From Flavobacterium sp. (GTDB lineage: Bacteria; Bacteroidota; Bacteroidia; Flavobacteriales; Flavobacteriaceae): a DNA stretch of 64,000 nt. Positions 42,208 through 50,980 of this stretch are shown here, piece after piece. The stretch's first letter is position 1, and every line of letters starts with the position of its first letter. Position numbers and translations under genes: made by a program. The stretch spans positions 62,001 to 126,000 of the forward strand of contig NZ_JANJUQ010000007.1 of assembly GCF_024710485.1 (NCBI RefSeq). The letters are read 5' to 3'. The notes under the pieces are model-generated. The model worked only from the letters and a program-made list of their open reading frames with translations, made no database searches and was not told where the DNA came from.

Positions 42208-43755
42208 ATGGCAACAATTGCACAACAATTCGGTATGACCGAAGCCTTGGAAACATTAGGCATAAAAGCTGTTAACGAAGGAACTTCAACAGGTTCAAAA
42301 TGGTTTTCTAACGGAAAAATCATCGAATCGTATTCCCCGGCAACCGGTGAGTTAATTGCAAAAGTAAAATCTTCTACCAAAGAAGATTACGAAACTGCAA
42401 TGCAAGCCGCATCGGAAGCTTTCAAAACATGGCGTTTGGTTCCGGCTCCAAAAAGAGGAGAAATTGTACGTCAAATGGGAGATGAATTACGCAAACATAA
42501 AGAAGCATTAGGAAAATTAGTGTCTTTTGAAATGGGTAAGTCGTATCAAGAAGGTCTTGGAGAGGTTCAGGAAATGATTGATATCTGTGATTTCGCTGTT
42601 GGTTTATCTCGTCAGTTACACGGTTTAACCATGCACTCAGAGCGCCCAATGCACCGAATGTATGAGCAATGGCATCCGTTTGGAGTAGTAGGAATCATTT
42701 CGGCTTTCAACTTCCCGGTAGCAGTTTGGTCTTGGAACTCTATGTTGGCTTGGGTTTGTGGTGATGTTTGTATTTGGAAACCAAGTTCAAAAACGCCTTT
42801 GTGTGCCGTAGCTTGTCAAAATATCATCCAAACCGTATTAGAAAGAAATAATTTACCGGAAGGGATTAGTTGTTTAGTAGTTGGTAACGAGTCTGGAGAT
42901 TTAATCAATAACGACAAACGTATTCCATTAGTGTCGTTTACAGGTTCTACCAGAATTGGTCGTCATGTTTCGCAAGTAGTAGCCTCTCGTTTCGGAAAAA
43001 CCATTTTAGAATTGGGTGGAAACAATGCGATTATCGTATCTAAAGAAGCCGATTTATCGATGGTATTAGTGGGAGCGGTATTTGGAGCGGTAGGAACTGC
43101 TGGTCAACGTTGTACGTCAACACGCAGGTTAATTGTTCACGAAAGTGTATACGATAAAACTTTAGATGTTTTAGCAAAAGCTTATGCACAGTTAAAAATC
43201 GGAAATCCGTTAGATGCTAACAATCACGTAGGACCGCTTATTGATAAAGCTGCAGTACAAGATTACTTAAACGCAATCGAGAAAGCCAAAGCGGAAGGCG
43301 GAAGAATCATAGTAGACGGCGGTGTTTTAGAAGGCGAAGGCTACGAAAGCGGTTGTTATGTAAAACCATGTATTATCGAGGCGAAAAACGAGTTCGAAAT
43401 TGTGCAACACGAAACCTTCGCTCCGGTATTATATGTAATGAAATACAGCACTATTGAAGAAGCAATTGCGATTCAAAACGGCGTGCCACAAGGATTATCC
43501 TCTTCTATCTTTACTAACAATATGAGAGAAATGGAATTATTCCTTTCAGCGGCTGGTTCAGATTGCGGTATTGCTAACATAAACATCGGAACTTCCGGTG
43601 CTGAAATTGGCGGTGCTTTTGGCGGTGAAAAAGAAACCGGTGGTGGCCGTGAATCAGGTTCTGATGCATGGAAAGCCTACATGAGAAGACAAACCAATAC
43701 CATCAACTACGGTACTGCGTTGCCGTTGGCACAAGGTATTAAGTTTGATTTCTAG
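42208..43755 (+). CDS. amaB: ALDH7-family aldehyde dehydrogenase (L-piperidine-6-carboxylate / alpha-aminoadipic semialdehyde dehydrogenase)
   Basis: NAD-dependent oxidation of alpha-aminoadipic semialdehyde, in equilibrium with piperidine-6-carboxylate, to aminoadipate in lysine catabolism. The ATG at 42208 (MATIAQQFGMTEALE) is chosen; the longer frame starts in the palindromic repeat. Catalytic Glu268 lies in LELGGNNA and Cys302 in AGQRCTST. The C-terminus (GSDCGIANINIGTSGAEIGG, ESGSDAWKAYMRR, PLAQGIKF) is nearly that of human antiquitin (ALDH7A1), which fixes the subfamily. 515 residues. Physiological substrate is inferred from the subfamily. Confidence 0.93.
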   Translation: MATIAQQFGMTEALETLGIKAVNEGTSTGSKWFSNGKIIESYSPATGELIAKVKSSTKEDYETAMQAASEAFKTWRLVPAPKRGEIVRQMGDELRKHKEALGKLVSFEMGKSYQEGLGEVQEMIDICDFAVGLSRQLHGLTMHSERPMHRMYEQWHPFGVVGIISAFNFPVAVWSWNSMLAWVCGDVCIWKPSSKTPLCAVACQNIIQTVLERNNLPEGISCLVVGNESGDLINNDKRIPLVSFTGSTRIGRHVSQVVASRFGKTILELGGNNAIIVSKEADLSMVLVGAVFGAVGTAGQRCTSTRRLIVHESVYDKTLDVLAKAYAQLKIGNPLDANNHVGPLIDKAAVQDYLNAIEKAKAEGGRIIVDGGVLEGEGYESGCYVKPCIIEAKNEFEIVQHETFAPVLYVMKYSTIEEAIAIQNGVPQGLSSSIFTNNMREMELFLSAAGSDCGIANINIGTSGAEIGGAFGGEKETGGGRESGSDAWKAYMRRQTNTINYGTALPLAQGIKFDF

Positions 43756-43782
43756 ATTAAGAAAATAGAATATAGAGAAAAG

Positions 43783-43813
43783 AAAACCCTGCAAGATGTT
43801 TGCAGGGTTTTTG
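43783..43813 (+). terminator. Terminator of the aldehyde dehydrogenase
   Basis: A perfect 12-bp stem (AAAACCCTGCAA with TTGCAGGGTTTT) around GATGT is followed by T's, 28 bp after the stop. Confidence 0.85.
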
Positions 43814-44029
43814 CTTTTATCTATTTTGTAAATAATATTAATGCCTATCCCAAAAACCAATACAATAGTTATTAAACCAATTGTAAATGTAATTAAAGGT
43901 TTTTCCTTTATTGATGATTTTATGCTAACCTTAGAACCATTGAAGAATCCAATAACTATAGCTTCAACTAATTTTCCCGGATGACCACTAAATATAGTTT
44001 GTGTTTTTAAAATTTGTTCATGAATAGAA
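43814..44029 (-). other. Open frame without a start codon, possible gene remnant
   Basis: Between two genes the minus strand is open from about 44041 down to 43654 in one frame. It reads HEQILKTQTIFSGHPGKLV, then a hydrophobic span (LITFTIGLITIVLVFGIGI) and IYKIDK, before running through a terminator into antisense of the dehydrogenase. There is no ATG, GTG or TTG at a sensible 5' place. It looks like a decayed or truncated small membrane protein gene, or chance. Confidence 0.25.
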
Positions 44030-44605
44030 CTATTTCGTTTTTTTCACATACTGTGTCAAAATCACAATGTGCTGGCCTTCAACTCGGCCTTCAATTTGTT
44101 CGACATTGTCCCAAACCAACTTGATATTGTGCACTGCAGCGCCGCGTTTAGCCGTAAAGTTCGCGCCTTTTACATCCAAGTCTTTAATCAAAACCACCGA
44201 ATCGCCATCTTGTAAAATATTGCCGTTAGAATCTTTGTGAATGATTTTGCCTTCTTCGTCTTCGCCTTCACCGGTGGCTTTGGCCCATTCCATCGCGTCT
44301 TCGTCCAAATACATCATGTCTAATAAATCATGATTCTTCAAACGCGATAACATGCGCCAAGAAACTATTTGCACCGGAAGATTCTCGTTCCACATGCTAT
44401 CGCTTAACCCACGCCAATCATTCGGATTCATGGTTTCGGGATTTTTAATTTGATCTAACAACGGTTGGGCTATTAAAATACAGTTCTCGGGTGTGGCTTC
44501 GGTTTTAGGTTCTATCAAATACACCACTAAATTTTCGTTAGTACCGCTAATTTCACAAGTTGAACCACTGCGGTCTTTTAATCTTTTTTCAGTTACTACA
44601 CTCAT
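44030..44605 (-). CDS. PhnA domain-containing protein
   Basis: A 191-residue cytoplasmic protein whose last 70 residues are a PhnA/YjdM-type domain (KDSNGNILQDGDSVVLIKDL, GAAVHNIKLVWDN). The N-terminal part (RSGSTCEISGTNENLVVYLI) keeps only one Cys of the zinc ribbon seen in shorter homologues, then a family-specific middle (WRGLSDSMWNENLPVQIVSW). The ATG at 44605 (MSVVTEKRL) is preferred; upstream residues overlap the next gene. PhnA was once linked to phosphonate use, but its true role is unsettled. 10 bp after the stop of the gene at 44616. Confidence 0.85.
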   Translation of the reverse strand: MSVVTEKRLKDRSGSTCEISGTNENLVVYLIEPKTEATPENCILIAQPLLDQIKNPETMNPNDWRGLSDSMWNENLPVQIVSWRMLSRLKNHDLLDMMYLDEDAMEWAKATGEGEDEEGKIIHKDSNGNILQDGDSVVLIKDLDVKGANFTAKRGAAVHNIKLVWDNVEQIEGRVEGQHIVILTQYVKKTK

Positions 44606-44615
44606 TTTGTATGGA

Positions 44616-45110
44616 TTATAAATTAAAGGAAGCGCCGAGGACAAAAACAAACTGATTGTTGTATTTTTCAAATCCTTCGACGTTTGAATCATATCGGGCT
44701 AACGGAGCACTGCCTTCTGCAAAAACCCCGAAACCATCGGTAAAAAAGTATCTAAAACCTAAATGGGCTCCGAAATTTCGGGTGCCCAAATGCAAGCCGG
44801 GATAAATATCCATTTGCTTATCAAAACCAAAAACATTACCAAGATTAGCATTAAATCGGGCTTTCACATCGGTTCTATCCGCAAAATCAGGCTTAATGCC
44901 ACCCGGCTTGTCTACAGATAACAAATAGGAAGCTACAAATCCGTATGACATGTTTTCGCCTATTCCAAAATCAGCCGAAACCTGTATTCCGTTACCGTGG
45001 TCTTGAATATTCCAACCTACCTGTCCTTTAATGTCTCCTTTGCCTTTATAAGCTTGTGCATTGACCAAACTTAGGGTCAACAGCACCATCATCAAAATCA
45101 GCTTTTTCAT
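44616..45110 (-). CDS. Small outer-membrane beta-barrel protein
   Basis: A 164-residue exported protein with signal peptide (LILMMVLLTLSLVNAQ) and alternating beta strands typical of an eight-stranded outer-membrane barrel. It ends in FVFVLGASFNL with a C-terminal aromatic pattern. It resembles a conserved flavobacterial family that I recall as DUF6646, but I cannot confirm the number. The ATG at 45110 is chosen because it opens the signal peptide. It heads a two-gene operon with the PhnA-domain gene. Function unknown. Confidence 0.75.
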   Translation of the reverse strand: MKKLILMMVLLTLSLVNAQAYKGKGDIKGQVGWNIQDHGNGIQVSADFGIGENMSYGFVASYLLSVDKPGGIKPDFADRTDVKARFNANLGNVFGFDKQMDIYPGLHLGTRNFGAHLGFRYFFTDGFGVFAEGSAPLARYDSNVEGFEKYNNQFVFVLGASFNL

Positions 45111-45128
45111 TGTATGGTATTTAATATG

Positions 45129-45136
45129 CAAATATA
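45129..45136 (-). promoter_or_regulatory. -7 box candidate for the outer-membrane protein gene
   Basis: Minus-strand TATATTTG matches TAnnTTTG, 18 bp before the ATG at 45110. Confidence 0.45.
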
Positions 45137-45175
45137 ACCGTTTAGAACGAAGGTCATTGCAGAATTACGACGAAA

Positions 45176-45913
45176 TCAATTCCGCCCTTTTTCGCTGAAA
45201 TACAATTCGTGCAACGGCTCGCTTTGCCAAAACTGTTTGGTTTTGACATCCATGATGGTAAGCGGTCCTTTGAAAGCCGCTCCGGTATCCACGTTCCAAA
45301 CACAGGCCTTTTGCACCGGAACGGTTTGACCAATGCGCGTAACCGGTGTGTGTCCAATATAAATTTCGTGATAAAGCGTTAAACGTTTAGGATAAATCAA
45401 ATTATCTTTGGTAAGCGAATCATCTAAAGCCAAAGCCATTTCCCAAAGCGTCCTGTCCCAATAAAACATTTTGGGAAAATATTCGTACTGTATACCATTC
45501 ACATTAGTAAAACCGGCATGAATAAACAATCGGCTTTGTTGGTCAAGGTAATAGTTTTGCAGCGATTTTAAGAAAGCAATGTGCTTATTTTTATCGGCTT
45601 CCGATACTTTTTCATAGGCCAAAACTGTAGCTTCTCCGCCGTGTTTAAACCACATGCTTTCGTCGAAGTTTTGGGTATTGCCTTCTAACCAATCCAACAC
45701 TAATTCATCGTGGTTGCCTCTGATAAAAACACAATTTTGCTTTTGGTTTAAGTGGATTAAATAGTCCAACACTTGTGGCGATTGACTCCAGCCATCAACA
45801 TAATCTCCTAAAAAAATCAGCGTATCATCGGTAGTTACCTTTGCTCTTTCTATCACTTGATGCAGCGCTCTCAGTCCGCCGTGTATGTCTCCAATGACCA
45901 ATGTTCTACTCAT
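45176..45913 (-). CDS. PPP-family metallophosphatase (Ser/Thr phosphatase or ApaH-like)
   Basis: Cytoplasmic dinuclear-metal phosphatase of 245 residues. All PPP signature blocks are present: GDIHGGLRAL, FLGDYVDGWSQSP and RGNHDELVL, then metal His residues in LFIHAGF and IGHTPVT. The substrate may be phosphoprotein or dinucleoside tetraphosphate, and the sequence does not decide. Its first codons overlap the end of the AlbA-type gene by 8 bp, so the two are probably translationally coupled and functionally linked. Confidence 0.88.
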   Translation of the reverse strand: MSRTLVIGDIHGGLRALHQVIERAKVTTDDTLIFLGDYVDGWSQSPQVLDYLIHLNQKQNCVFIRGNHDELVLDWLEGNTQNFDESMWFKHGGEATVLAYEKVSEADKNKHIAFLKSLQNYYLDQQSRLFIHAGFTNVNGIQYEYFPKMFYWDRTLWEMALALDDSLTKDNLIYPKRLTLYHEIYIGHTPVTRIGQTVPVQKACVWNVDTGAAFKGPLTIMDVKTKQFWQSEPLHELYFSEKGRN

Positions 45914-47057
45914 TTATTTTATTGTATTTCATTTTTCTTAAAATGCGCATCGCTTCTTTAAAACTCAAATATACCGTAGGCGACTTTTGAATTTTCAAAA
46001 AAGGTTTGGCATCGATTAATTTTTGCTTGGCTTCTGTAAAACCGTTCAAATAACAAATCATTAAAGTCGATGATAGGTTTTCCAAGTCATTTTCTTCACG
46101 CTTTGTCAGCGCCATATTTTTTTGCAATTTATTAATTAAGCTCAAATTGGCGTTATAAATGTGATGCAACATTTTTTTGTTGTATTCCGGCGGCTCAAAA
46201 AGCATTTTAGTTTCCATTTTGTAATAGCCGTTGTCAAAAAATCGAATGGTTAATTGTTCCAGCGGATAAAAACTGGTTTTATCATTCAGGCCCAGCGGCA
46301 CATGTTCAATAATAGTAAAACTGCTGTCATCGTACTGAACCGAAACCACATCCAGAGCCGAGTAAAACAATTTAACTTGTTCGTTAATCAGCTCTATATC
46401 CACTCGGGACAAATACGTAGTTTCTCGGATTTTTTTCGGAATCCCTGCCCAGCAAATCACAAACAATTCCTTAAAAACTTTGTATTGCGATTGCAATTCT
46501 CTGTGGCGGACATGCATAAAATCCATTACGCCATCCAAAGTATGCGCAATGCTGTTTCTGGAGTTGTTTTCAATCCGAATAACAGTTTCTATGTTTTGCT
46601 TCGAATACGGCACTTTGTCTTCCGTGGGCATCGAGTTACTGCCAACCCTAACAAACACCGTATTGGCTAAAATGGTATGGATATTTTTTTTAAAAAAAGA
46701 CGTTTTGTGTTTGGGTTTAATGGTTACTAAACCTACGACTTTGTCTTTAGGCAGATGCGGAAAAGGCACGTTTTCGTACTGAATCTTAGGTGGATTTTCA
46801 AGATAGGCGTTCACCAAGTTCTGAATCCGACTGTCGTCAAAAAAATCATCACCTACTATAGTATTGTCTTGGTCTTCAACACCTACAACAATATAGGAAT
46901 TGTTAGAAGGATTGGAATTAGATAAGGCACAAATGTGTTTTAAAAACTTGGCTTTCCCTTCTTTGGTATGCAAATTCAACTGACGCTTTTTATCATAAAA
47001 ACTACTCTCATCATTGTGAGCGAGTAGGTTTTTGATAAGTAAACGTTTATTAATCAT
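45906..47057 (-). CDS. ATP-binding protein with AlbA_2 (Schlafen-like) domain
   Basis: A 383-residue cytoplasmic protein. Residues 1-160 match the AlbA_2/Schlafen-type putative nucleic-acid or ATP-binding domain (FLKHICALSNSNPSNNSYIV, VVGVEDQDNTIVGDDF, VFVRVGSNSMP). The rest is helical and uncharacterised (FKELFVICWAGIPKKIRE). AlbA_2 proteins are often transcription regulators or accessory factors in conflict systems, but no such neighbours are seen here. It overlaps the phosphatase gene by 8 bp. It is probably conserved in flavobacteria; role unknown. Confidence 0.78.
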   Translation of the reverse strand: MINKRLLIKNLLAHNDESSFYDKKRQLNLHTKEGKAKFLKHICALSNSNPSNNSYIVVGVEDQDNTIVGDDFFDDSRIQNLVNAYLENPPKIQYENVPFPHLPKDKVVGLVTIKPKHKTSFFKKNIHTILANTVFVRVGSNSMPTEDKVPYSKQNIETVIRIENNSRNSIAHTLDGVMDFMHVRHRELQSQYKVFKELFVICWAGIPKKIRETTYLSRVDIELINEQVKLFYSALDVVSVQYDDSSFTIIEHVPLGLNDKTSFYPLEQLTIRFFDNGYYKMETKMLFEPPEYNKKMLHHIYNANLSLINKLQKNMALTKREENDLENLSSTLMICYLNGFTEAKQKLIDAKPFLKIQKSPTVYLSFKEAMRILRKMKYNKINE

Positions 47058-47120
47058 AGTCGCAGTCTTCAGTCGCAGTCACAGTCGCAGTATCTGAAAA
47101 CTGCGACTGATACTGTAAAC
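47058..47120. repeat. Short repeats of AGTCGCAGT with an inverted copy
   Basis: AGTCGCAGT occurs at 47058, 47071 and 47083, and its inverse ACTGCGACT at 47100-47108, giving a 10-bp hairpin (CAGTCGCAGT with ACTGCGACTG). The stretch from 47094 nearly repeats at 58514-58540. Confidence 0.65.
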
Positions 47121-47123
47121 TTT

Positions 47124-47987
47124 TTAAGGAACCTTGTTTCCCATACTTTCAGTCCAAATGGCAAACCAATCTTCTCGTTCTAACTCAAGTTCAACCGCTT
47201 TCATCAAAGCTTGAATTCGGGCAATATTAACCGTTCCCGCTACCGGAATGACTTTGGCAGGATGTTTTAAAACCCAAGCTAACAAAATCGTATCCGAACC
47301 CAAACCATATTTTTCAACCAATTGTGCCAATAGTTTTTTCAAACGACGAGTTTGCTCGATGTCTTCTCTGAAAACTGTTCCGAGCGGATTCCAACTCATC
47401 GGTCGAATTTGGTGGATTTGCATATAATCGAGACTGCCGTCTAACATGGCTTCGTGATGCGTAGCGGAGAATTGAATTTGGTTGTAATTGATTTCCGTTT
47501 TTTGGCGGAGCAATTCCGTTTGAGATGGTGTAAAGTTAGAAACTCCGAAATCAAGTATCTTCCCTTCGTCTTTTAGTTTTGCAACGGCTTCCGCAATTTC
47601 GTCGGCTATCATTAACGGACTCGGGCGGTGCAACAACAATACATCTAAATAATCAGTTTGCAGATTTTTGAGTGAATTTTCTACCGACCAAATAATGTAG
47701 TCTTTAGAATAATCGTAGTGTTTGATTTTATTGTTGCGACCACGAGTATGTTGAATGCCACACTTTGAAATCAGTTGTATGTTATTGCGATTAATTTTTG
47801 TATTTTTGAATGCCTTTCCAAAATCGGATTCCGTAGTGTAATCACCGTAAATATCAGCATGATCAAAAGTGGTAATCTTGTTTTCTGTACAGATATGAAT
47901 TAGGTGTTCCATCTCGGGAGTACTGAGTTTTTTATCCCAAATACCCCAATTCATGGTTCCGGCTATGATGGATGAAATTTTGCTCAT
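47124..47987 (-). CDS. Aldo/keto reductase (YdhF-like)
   Basis: NADPH-dependent oxidoreductase of 287 residues with a TIM-barrel fold. The catalytic Asp-Tyr pair is in DHADIYGDY, Lys in LISKCGIQ and His in LLHRPSPLM. Substrate-binding SNFTPSQ and the C-terminal cofactor-binding IPVAGTVNIARIQ are present. The RPMSWNPLGT segment places it in the YdhF-like subgroup. It acts in the cytoplasm on an unknown carbonyl. It follows a repeat-rich spacer and is monocistronic. Confidence 0.9.
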   Translation of the reverse strand: MSKISSIIAGTMNWGIWDKKLSTPEMEHLIHICTENKITTFDHADIYGDYTTESDFGKAFKNTKINRNNIQLISKCGIQHTRGRNNKIKHYDYSKDYIIWSVENSLKNLQTDYLDVLLLHRPSPLMIADEIAEAVAKLKDEGKILDFGVSNFTPSQTELLRQKTEINYNQIQFSATHHEAMLDGSLDYMQIHQIRPMSWNPLGTVFREDIEQTRRLKKLLAQLVEKYGLGSDTILLAWVLKHPAKVIPVAGTVNIARIQALMKAVELELEREDWFAIWTESMGNKVP

Positions 47988-48066
47988 AGTTGTGTTAAAG
48001 TTTGTTAAGGTTATACTTTACGTATTCATTTGACGTTATCAATATACTAATTTTAAATTATTTATT

Positions 48067-48867
48067 ATGAAAAAGCTAAAAAAAATCACGCCCCTATTTT
48101 TGATGCTTCTTCTGGTTGGAATGGTTGCTCTATCGTGTAACGACAGCGACGATTCAGGTGGAACCTCAAGAATCAAAGTTAGTATGACTGATGCACCGGG
48201 AGATTATGATGCGGTGTTTATAGACGTAGTAGATGTAAAAATCAAGAGTTCAACCGACACGGGTGAGTCCGGATGGGTTAGCCTGTCTAATGTAACTCCG
48301 GGAATCTACAATTTATTGGATCTAACCGGTGGAGTAACTGTTTTATTGGCTGACGCAGAAGTACCTTCAGGATTTGTCGGTCAGATACGCTTGATTTTAG
48401 GAGACAACAATACTGTGGTTAAAGATGGTGTTACCTATCCGCTCAACACACCAAGCGCTCAACAATCAGGATTAAAACTCCAAATCAATCAGACGCTCTT
48501 ACCGAATATCACTTACGCGTTTTTGATTGATTTTGATGTGAACCAATCTATTGTAGTTCAAGCCGGAGGATCGGGTAATTTTAATTTACATCCGGTTTTA
48601 AGAATTACCTCTGAAGCTGTTTCGGGAACTATTTCGGGAACTATAACCAATATTGGTGTTCCGGTTATGGCCTCTGTCACTGTTAATGGTGTTGTGGTCA
48701 CTGCCAATACAGATGAAAACGGTGTTTTTGTTTTACACGGTATTCCTGACGGAACGTATACAGTAACTCTAACGCCTGATCTCACTTCCGGACTAGCGGC
48801 GCTAACCATTGAAAATGTTACGGTTGTCAACGGCCAAGTCACAGCACTCGGAAGCATTTCCCTATAA
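48067..48867 (+). CDS. DUF4382 domain lipoprotein
   Basis: A 266-residue lipoprotein with lipobox ALSC (Cys24). Residues about 33-180 match DUF4382 (KVSMTDAPGDYDAVFIDVVD, GIYNLLDLTGG, LQINQTLL). A carboxypeptidase regulatory-like beta sandwich follows (about 190-266, VTVNGVVVTANTDENGVFVL). The tandem is a common flavobacterial architecture without a known role. The protein is probably anchored in the outer membrane, and the stand-alone gene is closed by a terminator. Confidence 0.87.
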   Translation: MKKLKKITPLFLMLLLVGMVALSCNDSDDSGGTSRIKVSMTDAPGDYDAVFIDVVDVKIKSSTDTGESGWVSLSNVTPGIYNLLDLTGGVTVLLADAEVPSGFVGQIRLILGDNNTVVKDGVTYPLNTPSAQQSGLKLQINQTLLPNITYAFLIDFDVNQSIVVQAGGSGNFNLHPVLRITSEAVSGTISGTITNIGVPVMASVTVNGVVVTANTDENGVFVLHGIPDGTYTVTLTPDLTSGLAALTIENVTVVNGQVTALGSISL

Positions 48868-48894
48868 AAAAGTTAAACTTCCTTAAAATTAGTT

Positions 48895-48930
48895 AAAGAC
48901 AGTTGTTTCGGCAGCTGTCTTTTATTTTTT
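48895..48930 (+). terminator. Terminator of the DUF4382 gene
   Basis: AAAGACAGTTG pairs with CAGCTGTCTTT (one wobble) around TTTCGG and is followed by a T-rich run. Confidence 0.8.
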
Positions 48931-49022
48931 TAACCAATTATTAACAGCGAACCACTAAAAAAAATTACACTTTTGAAATGTTAAATTTTTAATGATATTT
49001 GGTGCACTTAAAAAGTCAAAAC

Positions 49023-50027
49023 ATGGAAGAAAGTAATACTGCCCTCGACATCCGAGCCATAAATGAAAAAATAGAGAGAGAAAGCGCTTTTATCGACCTG
49101 CTTTCAATGGAAATGAACAAAGTCATCGTAGGTCAAAAGCATATGGTAGAAAGACTACTCATTGGTCTTTTAGGACAAGGACATATTTTACTGGAAGGTG
49201 TTCCGGGTTTAGCCAAGACACTAGCCATCAATACGCTCTCACAAGCCGTTGATGGAAGCTTCAGCCGCATACAGTTTACCCCGGATTTATTGCCGGCAGA
49301 CGTTATCGGAACGATGATTTACAACGTAAAAGCCAACGACTTTTCCATTAAAAAAGGACCCATTTTTGCCAACTTTGTCTTAGCGGATGAGATAAACCGT
49401 GCGCCAGCTAAAGTACAATCGGCACTATTAGAAGCCATGCAGGAAAAACAAGTTACCATTGGCGATACCACTTTCAAATTAGACAAACCGTTCTTAGTTT
49501 TGGCGACTCAAAACCCAATTGAGCAAGAAGGAACGTATCCGCTACCTGAAGCGCAAGTCGACCGTTTCATGTTGAAAACAGTGATTGATTATCCTAAAAT
49601 TGACGAAGAGCGCTTGGTAATTCGCCAAAATTTGAAAGGTGCTTACGAAAAAGTGAACCAAGTAGTAACCACTGCACAAATTCTCCGCGCCCAAGAAGCC
49701 GTAAGAGAAGTGTACATGGATGAAAAAATTGAAAAATATATCTTGGATATCATTTTTGCTACGCGTTATCCAGAAAAATATAAATTAGACAGCCTCAAGC
49801 CGCTGATTGGTTTCGGAGCTTCACCGCGTGGAAGTATCAACTTAGCCACTGCCGCCAAATGTTATGCGTTCATCAAACGCCGTGGTTACGTAATTCCGGA
49901 AGATGTTCGCGCCGTTGTACACGATGTGTTGCGCCACAGAATCGGAGTGACCTACGAAGCCGAAGCGGAAAACATTACCTCTGTTGACATCATCAACAAA
50001 ATTGTAAATGAAATTGAAGTGCCTTAA
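49023..50027 (+). CDS. MoxR-family AAA+ ATPase
   Basis: Chaperone-like AAA+ ATPase thought to activate VWA-domain proteins encoded downstream. The 334-residue protein has Walker A GVPGLAKT, Walker B LADEINRAP, sensor 1 ATQNPIEQEGTYPLPEAQ and the C-terminal lid (GASPRGSINL). ATG 49023 (MEESNTALD) is preferred to the TTG at 48999. First gene of the moxR-DUF58-bat cluster; the 80-bp gap to the next gene holds GAAACCC tandem repeats. Confidence 0.95.
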   Translation: MEESNTALDIRAINEKIERESAFIDLLSMEMNKVIVGQKHMVERLLIGLLGQGHILLEGVPGLAKTLAINTLSQAVDGSFSRIQFTPDLLPADVIGTMIYNVKANDFSIKKGPIFANFVLADEINRAPAKVQSALLEAMQEKQVTIGDTTFKLDKPFLVLATQNPIEQEGTYPLPEAQVDRFMLKTVIDYPKIDEERLVIRQNLKGAYEKVNQVVTTAQILRAQEAVREVYMDEKIEKYILDIIFATRYPEKYKLDSLKPLIGFGASPRGSINLATAAKCYAFIKRRGYVIPEDVRAVVHDVLRHRIGVTYEAEAENITSVDIINKIVNEIEVP

Positions 50028-50068
50028 TTGTTGCGAGTTGTAAAGTTCCGAGTTCAAAGTTAGTAGCT

Positions 50069-50103
50069 GAAACCCGAAACCCGAAACCCGAAACCCGAAA
50101 CCC
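50069..50103 (+). repeat. Five tandem GAAACCC heptamers ahead of the DUF58 gene
   Basis: Exactly five copies of the 7-mer GAAACCC end 4 bp before the ATG at 50108, so copy number would change the 5' untranslated spacing. Confidence 0.85.
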
Positions 50104-50107
50104 AATT

Positions 50108-50974
50108 ATGGAAACCAAAGACCTTCTTAAAAAAGTTCGTAAAATCGAAATCAAAACCCGAAGATTGAGCGATCACATCTTTTCGGGCGAATACCACACG
50201 TCTTTCAAAGGCCGTGGGATGACGTTTTCGGAAGTGCGTCAGTACCAATTTGGCGATGATATTCGCGCCATCGATTGGAACGTGACGGCGCGCTACAACG
50301 AACCGTATGTGAAAGTTTTTGAAGAAGAACGCGAGCTAACGATGATGCTGATGGTAGACATCTCGGGTTCGGAAAGTTTTGGAACCAAAAACCAACTGAA
50401 AAGTGAAATTGTCACTGAAATTGCCGCTACTATGGCATTTTCTGCGACACAAAACAACGATAAAATCGGGCTGATATTATTTTCAGACCAAATCGAATTG
50501 TACATTCCACCCAAAAAAGGAAAATCGCATGTGTTGCGCATCATTCGGGAACTAATCGAGTTTGAGCCGAAAAGCAAGAAAACCGATTTGTCGCAAGCCT
50601 TAAAATTCTTATCGAGTACACAAAAGAAAAAAGCCATCGTGTTTGTGATTTCCGATTTTATGGTGGAAGACGATTACGAAAAAACCTTAAAAATAGCCGG
50701 TAAAAAACACGACATCACCGGTGTTCGTGTGTACGACATCCGAGAAGAAAAAATGCCGAACATTGGTATGGTGGAAATGGAAGATGCCGAAACAGGGGAA
50801 ATTTTAGTGGTGAACACCGGCTCGAAAAAAGCGCGTTTAAGCTACGAGAAACAATACCAAGAAAAAGTAAATTATTTCAAAGATATTTTTTCCAAATGCG
50901 GTTCAGGAACCGTAAATACTCGTGTAGACGAGAGTTATGTAACTAAACTATTGGGTTATTTTAAATCGAGATAA
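50108..50974 (+). CDS. DUF58 domain protein
   Basis: A 288-residue cytoplasmic protein of the DUF58 family, typical partner of MoxR ATPases. It opens KVRKIEIKTRRLSDHIFSGE and has GRGMTFSEVRQYQFGDDIRA, the family core, then IDWNVTARYNEPYVKVFEEE. A VWA-like fold follows with a degenerate metal site, DISGSE. It lies inside the bat operon, 6 bp ahead of the next gene. Function is presumed chaperoning or scaffolding at the membrane. Confidence 0.93.
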   Translation: METKDLLKKVRKIEIKTRRLSDHIFSGEYHTSFKGRGMTFSEVRQYQFGDDIRAIDWNVTARYNEPYVKVFEEERELTMMLMVDISGSESFGTKNQLKSEIVTEIAATMAFSATQNNDKIGLILFSDQIELYIPPKKGKSHVLRIIRELIEFEPKSKKTDLSQALKFLSSTQKKKAIVFVISDFMVEDDYEKTLKIAGKKHDITGVRVYDIREEKMPNIGMVEMEDAETGEILVVNTGSKKARLSYEKQYQEKVNYFKDIFSKCGSGTVNTRVDESYVTKLLGYFKSR

Positions 50975-50980
50975 GAAGAA

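Noticed and set aside
41524-43755. 3-hydroxyanthranilate dioxygenase and the dehydrogenase as one kynurenine operon
   Set aside because: The dehydrogenase is ALDH7-type (lysine pathway), and a repeat with a separate -7 box lies between them.
44606-44692. Longer start of the PhnA-domain gene
   Set aside because: It would overlap the end of the outer-membrane protein gene by 77 bp, and its residues do not belong to the family.
50069-50103. GAAACCC repeats as CRISPR or origin iterons
   Set aside because: Only five heptamers without spacers, no dnaA or rep gene, and the place is inside an operon.
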